Positions 34,813 to 42,593 of a stretch of DNA of 47,827 bases are shown piece by piece (positions within the stretch are counted from its first letter, which is position 1; every line of letters begins with the position of its first letter). Below the pieces are notes generated by a model. It did not search any database. It saw nothing but the letters and a program-made list of their open reading frames with translations, and was not told the origin of the DNA. Source of the stretch: Bryobacteraceae bacterium (GTDB lineage Bacteria; Acidobacteriota; Terriglobia; Bryobacterales; Bryobacteraceae); contig JANWVO010000007.1 of the NCBI GenBank assembly GCA_025056865.1, positions 1 through 47,827 of the forward strand, given 5' to 3'. The position numbers and the translations under genes were made by a program.

Positions 34813-37118
34813 AAGAGCAGGACGTCCTCGATCACATCGCGCGCCTCCCCCACGGCAGGGCCACCCAGCGGCAATTGGTGCGCGAGCTGCGCCTCCGCGG
34901 CAGCGAGCGGGAACAGCTTGAAAAGCTGCTCGAGCGCATGGTGAAAAAGGGATCGCTCATCGAGCTGCGCGGCGGCCAGTATGTGTTGCCGGGCCGCACG
35001 CAGCAGTTCGCCACGGGCCGCCTCAGCATGCACCGCGACGGCTACGGCTTCGTCTCGCCAGCCAAAGAGGTGCCCGGCCTCGCCGGCGACATCTTCATCC
35101 CTCCGGACGCCGCCCGCCACGCCATGCACGGCGACACCGTGCTCGCCCGCATCACGCGCATCGACGCCGGCGGACGCGCCGAAGGCGAGGTGATCCGCGT
35201 GCTTGGCCGCGCCCACCCCACCGTGACCGGCGAGTTCCGCGTCGGCCGGCGCGAGTGCTACGTGGTGCCCTTCGAGTCCCGCATCCAGCAATGGGTCGTC
35301 ATCCCCGAAGGTCTCGAAATCCCCGGCCGCGGCCAGAACGTGGACCGCATCGGCGCCGCGTCGCACGAGGTGCGCGACGTCCGCGAAATGGACGGCATGA
35401 TCGTCGATGTCGAGATCCTCGAATATCCCCAGGAGGCCGGCGAGGCCGCTGTCGGCCGCGTCGTCGAAATCCTCGGCCGCCCCGATGACTTCGGCGTCGA
35501 CGTCGAAATCATGATCCGCAAGCACCACCTGCGGCACCGCTTCCCCGCCGAAGTCATCGAGCAGGCGCAGTCCATCCCGCTCACGCTCACCCAGGCCGAC
35601 CTTGCCGGAAGGCGCGACTTCCGCGGCATGGACGTCGTCACCATCGACGGCGAAACCGCGCGCGACTTCGACGACGCCGTCTGGGTGGACCGCCTCCCGG
35701 ATGGCAATTTCCTCCTCCACGTCCACATCGCCGACGTCAGCCACTACGTCAGGCCCGGCACCCCCATCGACGAGGAGGCCTTCCAGCGGGGCACCAGCGT
35801 CTACTTCCCGGACCGCGCCGTGCCCATGCTGCCGCTCGAGCTCTCCACCGAAATCTGCTCGCTCAAGCCCGGCGTGGACCGGCTCTGCATGTCCGCGCTG
35901 CTCGAGATCGACCGCCAGGGAGACGTCGTCCGCCAGGAGTTCTGCCGCGGCGTCATGCGCAGCGTCGAGCGCATGACTTACACCGACGTCCATCTGATCC
36001 TCGAGGGCGACCCGGGGCTCCGCGCCCGCTACGCGCGCCTCGTCGACCGCTTCGAGCTGATGAAGGAGCTTGCGCTCGTCCTCTACCGCCGCCGCATGAA
36101 GCGCGGAGCCATCGACTTCGACCTGCCCGAGCCGCTGCTCGTCTTCGACGAACAGGGCATCATGACCGGCATCGAACGCACGCCCCGCAACATCGCCCAC
36201 CGGATCATCGAAGAGTTCATGCTCGCCGCCAACGAGGCCGTCAGCCGCCACCTCGAAGAGCACCTCCCTGAAAGCCTCTTCCGCGTCCACGAGCCGCCCG
36301 ACATCCAGAAGGTGTACGAGTTCGAGCAGATCGCAGCCCGTTTCGGCTACTCGCTCGGCGTTCCCGCTTTTCCGGCGCGCCGTTATCCCGTCGTCACCCG
36401 CGCGAGCGACGGCCGCAGGCTGCGCCGCGACATCGTCCGGCTCGAGGAAAGCGTGAAAATCACCTCGCGAATGTACCAGAAACTCGTGGAAAAACTGGAG
36501 GGAAAGCCGGAGGAAAGAATCCTCAATTATCTGATGCTCCGCTCGCTGAAACAGGCGCGCTATTCGGAGAAAAACATCGGCCACTTCGCGCTCGCCGCGA
36601 AATCCTACACCCATTTCACCTCGCCCATCCGCCGCTACCCCGACCTCGTCGTGCACCGCCTGCTCGGCGCCTGGCTCGACGGGCGCGAACCCGCCGTCGG
36701 AGATCTTCACGAAATCGCCGAACAGTGCTCGGAAACCGAGCGCCGCGCCGCCGAGGCCGAGCGCGAGCTCATCGAGTGGAAAAAGGTGAAATTCATGACG
36801 GACCGCGTCGGCGACGAATTCGACGCGCTCATCATTTCCACGACGAAATTCGGCTTCTTCGTCGAGCTGAAGGACCTGTTTGTCGAAGGGCTCGTCCCGA
36901 TCGACTTCCTGCCCGGCGACCGTTGGACCTATCAGGAGAACACGCGGAAAATCGTCGCCGAAAGGAGCCGCCGCGAATACAGGATCGGCGACCAGGTGCG
37001 GGTGCGGCTCGACAAAGTCGACGGCGTCGAGCGCCGGCTCTACTTCTCCGTCGTCGAACCGGAGCGCGAACGGCGCGGCGCGCCGAAAGGGGCCGCCGCG
37101 CGCAGGCGCAAAGGCTGA
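34809..37118 (+). CDS. rnr: Ribonuclease R
   Basis: 3'-to-5' exoribonuclease of 769 residues that degrades structured RNA. An N-terminal winged helix (about 1-65) precedes two cold-shock-type RNA-binding domains (about 68-230), the RNB catalytic domain (about 265-590) and a C-terminal S1 domain (about 660-750) with a short basic tail. The four metal-binding acids are present: Asp280, Asp286, Asp288 and Asp289 in IDGETARDFDDAV. Length is normal. The start overlaps the M28 peptidase stop. The stop codon lies inside a hairpin shared with the convergent GH127 gene. Confidence 0.95.
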   Translation: MKEQDVLDHIARLPHGRATQRQLVRELRLRGSEREQLEKLLERMVKKGSLIELRGGQYVLPGRTQQFATGRLSMHRDGYGFVSPAKEVPGLAGDIFIPPDAARHAMHGDTVLARITRIDAGGRAEGEVIRVLGRAHPTVTGEFRVGRRECYVVPFESRIQQWVVIPEGLEIPGRGQNVDRIGAASHEVRDVREMDGMIVDVEILEYPQEAGEAAVGRVVEILGRPDDFGVDVEIMIRKHHLRHRFPAEVIEQAQSIPLTLTQADLAGRRDFRGMDVVTIDGETARDFDDAVWVDRLPDGNFLLHVHIADVSHYVRPGTPIDEEAFQRGTSVYFPDRAVPMLPLELSTEICSLKPGVDRLCMSALLEIDRQGDVVRQEFCRGVMRSVERMTYTDVHLILEGDPGLRARYARLVDRFELMKELALVLYRRRMKRGAIDFDLPEPLLVFDEQGIMTGIERTPRNIAHRIIEEFMLAANEAVSRHLEEHLPESLFRVHEPPDIQKVYEFEQIAARFGYSLGVPAFPARRYPVVTRASDGRRLRRDIVRLEESVKITSRMYQKLVEKLEGKPEERILNYLMLRSLKQARYSEKNIGHFALAAKSYTHFTSPIRRYPDLVVHRLLGAWLDGREPAVGDLHEIAEQCSETERRAAEAERELIEWKKVKFMTDRVGDEFDALIISTTKFGFFVELKDLFVEGLVPIDFLPGDRWTYQENTRKIVAERSRREYRIGDQVRVRLDKVDGVERRLYFSVVEPERERRGAPKGAAARRRKG

Positions 37119-37137
37119 AGCGGCGCCGCCGCTTCAG
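37115..37137. terminator. Bidirectional terminator containing both stop codons
   Basis: CTGAAGCGGC (37115-37124) and GCCGCTTCAG (37128-37137) form a perfect 10-bp stem with a 3-base loop. The left arm contains the rnr TGA (37116-37118). The right arm contains, on the minus strand, the GH127 TGA (37136-37134). Confidence 0.6.
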
Positions 37138-39551
37138 GCCGTGCGGATCCAGACGGCGGACTTCACCGGCGGCGGAGCCGGGCGCGTGCCATCCGGATTG
37201 CGTGGCGGGGGAGGCGGCGGATATTCCGTCCCCGGCTCGCGGTTCATCCTCGTGAAGTTCGGAATGGCCGTCAGCGGGCTGCCGTCGGTAAACCGGCTGC
37301 GCAGCACCACCACGCCCCCCAGCAGATCCGGACGCCATTCGGCTTCCAGCGGCGCATCGGGAGCCAGCGTCTTTCCGAGATCCTGCTCGTGGTGTTCGAT
37401 GTTGTAAATCAGCGGCCCATAGCGCAGGGCGATCCGCCCGCGCAGTTGCGGGATCCGCTCATCGGGCCGCACCCGCTGCGGTCCCATTGGCAGCTCGGCC
37501 TCCACGCGATCGCCGGCGCGCCAGATGCGCTCCACCACCGCATATCCGTTGCGCAAGGCGGGGCGGACCGGCACGCCGTTGACCCGGATCGCCGGCGCGC
37601 CCGCCGGCACAGGCTCGGCGCTGTATAGCCGGCTCGCGTTCCGGTTCGGCACCCGGATGTGAAGCGCAAAACGCCTTTCGGCAGCCGGCCGTAGCGTGAT
37701 CACCACACGCCCGTCCCACGGATACCGCGTCTGCTGGCTGATCTCGATGCTCGTGCCGGCGATGCCGTCGATGCGCGCCCGGCTGCCCGCGAACAGGTTC
37801 ACATACAGTGCCGACGGGCTCTTCGCGTACATCCATTCCGGCAGCATCAGCAGCGTGCGCGGGAAGTTGCCCACGCAGCAGGGGCAGACATGCCAACGGT
37901 AGCGCGCCACGCGCGCTTCCAGCGGATTGTCGTAGTAAAAATGGCGGCCCTCCAGGTCCAGCGACCCGAGAATCGCGTTGTACAGCGTGTCCTCGTAAAG
38001 GTCCGCGCAACGCGCATCCCGCCAGAGGCGGGCCATCTTCCACTGGAAAAACAGCTCCCCGCAGCTCGCGCACGTCTCGCAATAGCCGCGCGGAGGCAGC
38101 GAGTAGTCGGGCCCGAAGCCCTCCGAAGTCTCTCCGCTGCCGATCCCCCCCGTCAGATACAGCTTGCGGTGCGTGATGTTGGCCCAAAGCGAGCGCACCG
38201 CGCTGCGGTAATCCGTGTCTCCCGTTTCGATCACCACATCGGCCATCGCCGAGTACGTGTAGGCCGCGCGCACGGCGTGGCCCACCGCCTCATATTGCTC
38301 GATCACCGGCAGGTGGCTCTGGCTGTACTCGATACGGTCCCGCGGCAGCACTGCCGCGTGATACCGGCTGTCGAGCAGGAACTTCGCCAGTTTCGCATAC
38401 CGGTCCCCGCTGCCCTTGCCCTCGACTTCGTCCACGTAGCGCGCAAACCGGAACAGCGCCTGCTCCATCCCCTGATGCTCGTCATACCAGGCCTGCTTCG
38501 GCGGAGGCCCGATATGGCTCTCCCAGCAGTCGGCCAGCTTCTTCGCCGCCTTGTACAGCCGGTCGTCCTTGCCGCGGCTCATCCGGTGGTGGGCAATGGC
38601 GGCTTCGAGGAAATATCCGGCCACGTATCCTTCATGGTCGGGCCGCCGCGCCGGATCCCAGTGGCGGAACTTGTCAGACTCGATCACCTTGCCCTCCGCC
38701 GTGCGCCGCGGCAGCGTGAACGCCGTCTGGAGATAACCGTCCGGCTCCTGCGCGGCAAGGATGATGGGAATCCACTCCTCCAGCGTCTTGCGGAACAGTG
38801 CATGGGCGGCGGCCACCTCCGGGTCTCCTCCGGAGTCATAGCCAAGCGCCAGGCTCATCGACTCGATCGTCTGGTACACCCACGCGTTCGAGAACACGTA
38901 TCCCTTGTGATACCCGTGCGGCTCCCCGCGCAGCTTCTTGCCCGCTTCGATGAAGTTGTCGATGCCGCCCAGGCCGGTCTCGAGGTCGGTCCGGTTGATC
39001 TGGCGGATGCAGTGGGGAATCCAGTGAACGATCAGGTTCCGGATCCGCTCGTCCCAGAACGGGCTCTCCAGCCGGAATTCGCGCACGCCCGCCGCTTCCA
39101 GCGCGCCCGCGGGCGGCGATGGCTCCACATCCACGGTCACCGTCGAAGTGGCCTTCCCCGCCGGCGAGGAGGCCTCAAGTTGCAGGACATACCGCCCCGG
39201 CGCCTTGAAGGCGGCGGCCGTCTCCAGTGCCTCAGGATTCTCGAACTCCACCGCGCCCGGCCCGCTCACCTTGCTCCAGCGGACCCGGATCTGCTCCCTC
39301 GCCAGCTCCGCCGGCTGCGGCTCCGGCCCCTTCACGCCATTGTGCGGGCGCGTGGCCGAGGGCGCGCGGCCGCGTCCGACAAATCCGCGCAGATATGTTT
39401 TGCCCGGCAGCACGCAGATCCGGTCGATCCCGGCATCAGCCAGAAAAGGCTCCGCAGTCTGGGCGGCCGCGCCTCCGGCCATTGCGGCCGCGGCCGCGCT
39501 CTGGACGAGTTCTCTCCGGCTGAGCAGAGGGGCGCTGTGTTGGGTTTCCAT
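37134..39551 (-). CDS. GH127 beta-L-arabinofuranosidase-like glycoside hydrolase with Tat leader
   Basis: Secreted enzyme of 805 residues in the DUF1680/GH127 family, which removes beta-L-arabinofuranose from plant or extensin glycans. The leader is twin-arginine (SRRELVQSAAAAAMAGGAA). An immunoglobulin/PKD-like domain (about 85-145) precedes the catalytic alpha/alpha barrel (about 155-560). The zinc-thiolate site of the family is visible: Glu and Cys in GYCETCASCGE, and the two adjacent cysteines of HVCPCCVGNFPR, one of which is the nucleophile. Beta-sandwich domains follow. The ATG at 39551 is preceded by GAGG. It lies 121 bases downstream of the isomerase gene and probably shares its operon. 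Substrate assigned by family only. Confidence 0.88.
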   Translation of the reverse strand: METQHSAPLLSRRELVQSAAAAAMAGGAAAQTAEPFLADAGIDRICVLPGKTYLRGFVGRGRAPSATRPHNGVKGPEPQPAELAREQIRVRWSKVSGPGAVEFENPEALETAAAFKAPGRYVLQLEASSPAGKATSTVTVDVEPSPPAGALEAAGVREFRLESPFWDERIRNLIVHWIPHCIRQINRTDLETGLGGIDNFIEAGKKLRGEPHGYHKGYVFSNAWVYQTIESMSLALGYDSGGDPEVAAAHALFRKTLEEWIPIILAAQEPDGYLQTAFTLPRRTAEGKVIESDKFRHWDPARRPDHEGYVAGYFLEAAIAHHRMSRGKDDRLYKAAKKLADCWESHIGPPPKQAWYDEHQGMEQALFRFARYVDEVEGKGSGDRYAKLAKFLLDSRYHAAVLPRDRIEYSQSHLPVIEQYEAVGHAVRAAYTYSAMADVVIETGDTDYRSAVRSLWANITHRKLYLTGGIGSGETSEGFGPDYSLPPRGYCETCASCGELFFQWKMARLWRDARCADLYEDTLYNAILGSLDLEGRHFYYDNPLEARVARYRWHVCPCCVGNFPRTLLMLPEWMYAKSPSALYVNLFAGSRARIDGIAGTSIEISQQTRYPWDGRVVITLRPAAERRFALHIRVPNRNASRLYSAEPVPAGAPAIRVNGVPVRPALRNGYAVVERIWRAGDRVEAELPMGPQRVRPDERIPQLRGRIALRYGPLIYNIEHHEQDLGKTLAPDAPLEAEWRPDLLGGVVVLRSRFTDGSPLTAIPNFTRMNREPGTEYPPPPPPRNPDGTRPAPPPVKSAVWIRTA

Positions 39552-39672
39552 CGGAATTCGCCTCGCAAACAGTCTATCCCGGCCTGCTCCCGATGGGTGG
39601 CCCGGCCTGCCCATGCGGCGCCCGCGATCTCCGGTTTTCCGGCTCCTCCCGGTCTTCTCTCCCGCCCGCCTG

Positions 39673-40593
39673 TCAGGCGAACTCCAGCCCCAGCTCCGCC
39701 GCCGTCCGGCGGATGAACCCTGCCCCTTCCGCGTACTCCTCCGCCGTGCGGAGATGTTCCAGCATCAGCGGCGGCGGCGAGGGCAGGGAAGCGAGCCCGC
39801 GCAGCAGCGCGCGGTAATCGATCTGCCCGCGGCCGGGAATCACCTCCACGAAATGGATGTTCATTTCGGGAATCCAGTCGAGGTCCTTGGCATGGCAGGA
39901 GGCGATCCATCGGCCGAGCTTTCGGAAACACTCTTCGATCAGGGCCCCGTTCTGGTAGAAGCGCAGGGGCGAATTTACGAGGTTGCAGACGTCGAGATGC
40001 ACGGCGAAAGCGGGCCGGTCGATGGCGCGGATCATCTTCAGATACGCGTCCGGGGAATCCGGCAGGCTCCAGCCCATCATCTCGTAAGTGAATTTTGTCC
40101 GCCGCGGCCTGACCGCGTCGATGATTTTCCGCGCGTTTTCCACGGCAGCGTCAAAGAATTCTTGGCCGAGATTTTTCGGATGCGGCCCGTACCAGACCTT
40201 TTCGTTGAAACTCCCGCAGATGGTCACCGCGCACCGCGCGCCCACTGCTTCCGCCACCGCCAGCCCTTCGGTGACTTTCTGAAGATTCTCCCTGCGCCGG
40301 CCCGCGTCGGCGTCCATCAGATTCACCCACACGCCCACCTCGGCGAGCACGACCCTCTCGGCGGCGAACCCTGCTTCGATGGCGCGCAGGCGCCCGGTGT
40401 CCTGCGGCGTGGCGGGAGGGCAGTAGGCGGCGGAATATCCAAGGCGGCGCGCCTCGCGGGCCAGCTCCCGCGGGTCTTCGCTGCGGAGGAACAGCGGCGC
40501 GCCCAGCAACAGCGGCGGGCGTTGCCCCGCGCCGGCTACGGGCGCGGCGGCGCACACCGAGAGCGCGCGCCGGCGGCTCATGCGTTCCGTCAT
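39673..40593 (-). CDS. Sugar phosphate isomerase/epimerase-like TIM-barrel protein with Tat leader
   Basis: Protein of 306 residues in the xylose-isomerase-like TIM-barrel family. A twin-arginine leader (MSRRRALSVCAAAPVAGA) opens it. Candidate metal ligands are Glu in FTYEMMGWS, Asp in VHLDVCNLVN, His in IASCHAKDLD and Glu in LMLEHLRTAEEY. The substrate is unknown. Starts at 40593 and 40581 are both possible; TACAAT ends 6 bases before the first, supporting a leaderless mRNA from 40593. Upstream of and co-directional with GH127, suggesting joint work on a sugar outside the cytosol. Confidence 0.82.
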   Translation of the reverse strand: MTERMSRRRALSVCAAAPVAGAGQRPPLLLGAPLFLRSEDPRELAREARRLGYSAAYCPPATPQDTGRLRAIEAGFAAERVVLAEVGVWVNLMDADAGRRRENLQKVTEGLAVAEAVGARCAVTICGSFNEKVWYGPHPKNLGQEFFDAAVENARKIIDAVRPRRTKFTYEMMGWSLPDSPDAYLKMIRAIDRPAFAVHLDVCNLVNSPLRFYQNGALIEECFRKLGRWIASCHAKDLDWIPEMNIHFVEVIPGRGQIDYRALLRGLASLPSPPPLMLEHLRTAEEYAEGAGFIRRTAAELGLEFA

Positions 40594-40599
40594 GGCTCG

Positions 40600-40605
40600 A
40601 TTGTA
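40600..40605 (-). promoter_or_regulatory. -10 element of the isomerase-GH127 operon, leaderless arrangement
   Basis: TACAAT on the minus strand (40605-40600) ends 6 bases before the ATG at 40593, so the transcript would begin at the A of the start codon. There is no Shine-Dalgarno sequence and no -35 match. Confidence 0.42.
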
Positions 40606-40630
40606 TTCGTTTCCGCGCGGCTGCTATCCT
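40601..40630 (+). promoter_or_regulatory. Candidate promoter of tRNA-Lys
   Basis: TTGTAT (40601-40606) and TATCCT (40625-40630) are 18 bases apart, giving a predicted start near 40637 and a 30-base leader before the tRNA. The -35 match is weak. It overlaps the minus-strand -10 at 40600-40605. Confidence 0.28.
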
Positions 40631-40666
40631 GAAGGTGTCCCGCCGGTACAGCGCCGCGCGAGCCAT

Positions 40667-40741
40667 GGGCCGGTAGCTCAGTGGTAGAGCATCTGACTTT
40701 TAATCAGGTGGTCGCGGGTTCGAGTCCCGCCCGGCTCACCA
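40667..40741 (+). tRNA. tRNA-Lys (anticodon TTT)
   Basis: Standard cloverleaf: acceptor GGGCCGG pairs with CCGGCTC (one G-T pair), the D arm is GCTC-AGTGGTA-GAGC, the anticodon stem-loop CTGA-CTTTTAA-TCAG gives anticodon TTT, and the T arm is CGGGTTCGAGTCCCG. Discriminator A and an encoded CCA complete it, 75 bases in all. Confidence 0.96.
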
Positions 40742-40757
40742 TCCGCCGCCCGCGGAT
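40741..40757 (+). terminator. Candidate terminator after tRNA-Lys
   Basis: ATCCGC and GCGGAT pair around a 5-base loop, beginning at the last base of the tRNA. The stem is only 6 bp and lacks a T-tract. Confidence 0.35.
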
Positions 40758-40845
40758 CTCCATGTGCTTCGCCGCGGCGGCCAGACCCGGCCCCCAGGCC
40801 AGGAGACGGCATTCTCCGGACTGACCCGCTGACCTTCTCGACTCC

Positions 40846-42426
40846 GTGCCGCTGGATCGCCACAAGAGCGGTGAGCAGACGCGACGGCCCGCACGCTCCG
40901 CCCGGAGCCGCCTGCCAGAGGCCACAGCGGCCAGGGCTCACTCCGGCGCCCCGGAATCGCAGTCCCGGAAGCGGTTCTTTTTCGCGCTCCTGTTCCTGTC
41001 CAGCGTGGCCGCATGGAACCTCTACCGGGCCGCCACGCAGTCCATCGCCGGCGACGAAGCCCTCACCTACCTCTGGTTTCTTCGCGACTCATGGCGGGAC
41101 GTCCTCACCCGGTTCAACGCCAACAACCACGTCCTCTACTCGCTGCTGGCCAAGGCCTCCCTCTCGCTGTTTGGCCACTCCGAGTTCGCCCTCCGCCTGC
41201 CCGCCCTCCTGGCCGGATGGCTGTATCTGGCCGCTGCATATCGTGTCTCGCTGCGCCTCGTGGCGGGATTCCTGCCGTGGGCGGCGACACTGGCCGCGCT
41301 GTGCCTGAATCCCCTCGTGCTCGATTTCCTCAGTTGCGCACGGGGCTACGGACCCGCCATCGCCGCGCTGCTCTGGGCCATCGATGAGATGTTGCGGGAG
41401 CGCGAATCTGGCCGGCTCCGCCCTGTCCGCCTCGGCCTCTGGTGCGGCGCCGCCATCTGCGCCAACCTGACTGCGGCCACCGCCGTGGCAGCCATTCTCG
41501 CCGTGCTGGGCGTTCACCGCCTCATTGCGCGCCGCTCCCTGCTTCCCGTGCTGGCCGCGTTCACGGTGGCGGCGCGGGCCAGCGCCGCCCTGCTCTGGGC
41601 ACCCCTCAGCCGGGCCTCGAGGTCGGATTTCTACGCCGGCTCGCAAACCGTCGCCAGCGCTGTGGCCAGCCTGATTGCGTCCTTTGCTCCGGCACCCTCG
41701 CATGCCGCGTGGCTGTGGGCTCTCGCGCTGCTGCTGGCGCTGGCCGCCCTCGGGGCCGCTCTTCATCTCCGCCGTCCGCAGGCGGCGCCCGCGCAGGTGC
41801 TCCTGCTGTGCCTCGTCGCGCTCTATGCCGGACACCGGTGGTTCCAGATCCCGCTGCCACTGAACCGCACCGGGCTGTACCTCATTCCCCTGTTCACCCT
41901 TGCCGTCGCCGGCTGCCGGGAGCTCCTCGGACGCTCCCGGCCTGCCCTCGCCGCGAAGTTTCTCATTTCGCTGGCGGCCGTGGCGTGCCTGGCGCTCTAC
42001 CTCACGCATCTGCGCGCCGACCGCTACTTCGTCTGGATTCAGGACGCGGCCACTCGGCGCGCCCTCGCCTCCATCCGCCGGCTCGCCGATCAACGGCAGC
42101 TCGCCAGGCCCGTCCGCATCGCCTCCACCATCTGGCTGTATCCCAGTCTCGAGTACTACGCGCTCCAGCAGGGCGGCTGGTTTGTCAACCGCACCATCCG
42201 CAACGGCTGCGAACCCTACCCGTTCTACTTCGCCATCCCGCCTTCAGGTCCGCCGGATCCCCCATCCTCCCTCCAGGACTCCTCCATGCCCCGTTATGAC
42301 TTCTACCTGCTCTGGACCCCGGACCTTCCATTCCGGGGCAACTGCGGACTCACCGATCTCGAGCACTACGAAGAATCCGGCACGGTGCTTGCCGCCCCAA
42401 TGCCCTATCCTGCTACCAGGCCGTAA
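40846..42426 (+). CDS. GT-C type membrane glycosyltransferase-like protein
   Basis: Integral membrane protein of about 526 residues with roughly ten hydrophobic segments and a C-terminal periplasmic domain. The first loop has SIAGDEALTYLWF and then NANNHVLYSLLAK, matching the Asp-Glu and Asn-x-His patterns of GT-C enzymes that use polyprenyl-phosphate sugars. No closer family can be named. The GTG start at 40846 is uncertain: there is no ribosome site, and the first 40 residues are charged and low in complexity, so a later start is possible. It stands alone between tRNA-Lys and the NERD-helicase gene. Confidence 0.68.
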   Translation: MPLDRHKSGEQTRRPARSARSRLPEATAARAHSGAPESQSRKRFFFALLFLSSVAAWNLYRAATQSIAGDEALTYLWFLRDSWRDVLTRFNANNHVLYSLLAKASLSLFGHSEFALRLPALLAGWLYLAAAYRVSLRLVAGFLPWAATLAALCLNPLVLDFLSCARGYGPAIAALLWAIDEMLRERESGRLRPVRLGLWCGAAICANLTAATAVAAILAVLGVHRLIARRSLLPVLAAFTVAARASAALLWAPLSRASRSDFYAGSQTVASAVASLIASFAPAPSHAAWLWALALLLALAALGAALHLRRPQAAPAQVLLLCLVALYAGHRWFQIPLPLNRTGLYLIPLFTLAVAGCRELLGRSRPALAAKFLISLAAVACLALYLTHLRADRYFVWIQDAATRRALASIRRLADQRQLARPVRIASTIWLYPSLEYYALQQGGWFVNRTIRNGCEPYPFYFAIPPSGPPDPPSSLQDSSMPRYDFYLLWTPDLPFRGNCGLTDLEHYEESGTVLAAPMPYPATRP

Positions 42427-42455
42427 GGCTTGCGCGCCGGCGCCCGTCCCGCCGG

Positions 42456-42472
42456 GTGCCGCTGAACGGCAC
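42456..42472 (+). terminator. Candidate terminator after the GT-C gene
   Basis: GTGCCG and CGGCAC pair around a 5-base loop, 30 bases after the stop codon at 42426. A short pyrimidine stretch follows a few bases later. Confidence 0.33.
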
Positions 42473-42593
42473 GGCTGCTTTCCCCGCGCTGCTGCCATGG
42501 TGGCCCGGAGACGTCCCCGTCGACCGGACGGCATCGGCGTTTCCCTGAATCTGCAAGACCGCGTGCCCGCGGAGCTTCTTTCCGGGGAGGCGG

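Noticed and set aside
34659-36710. Minus-strand open frame of 683 codons
   Set aside because: Antisense to rnr with catalytic residues intact on the plus strand.
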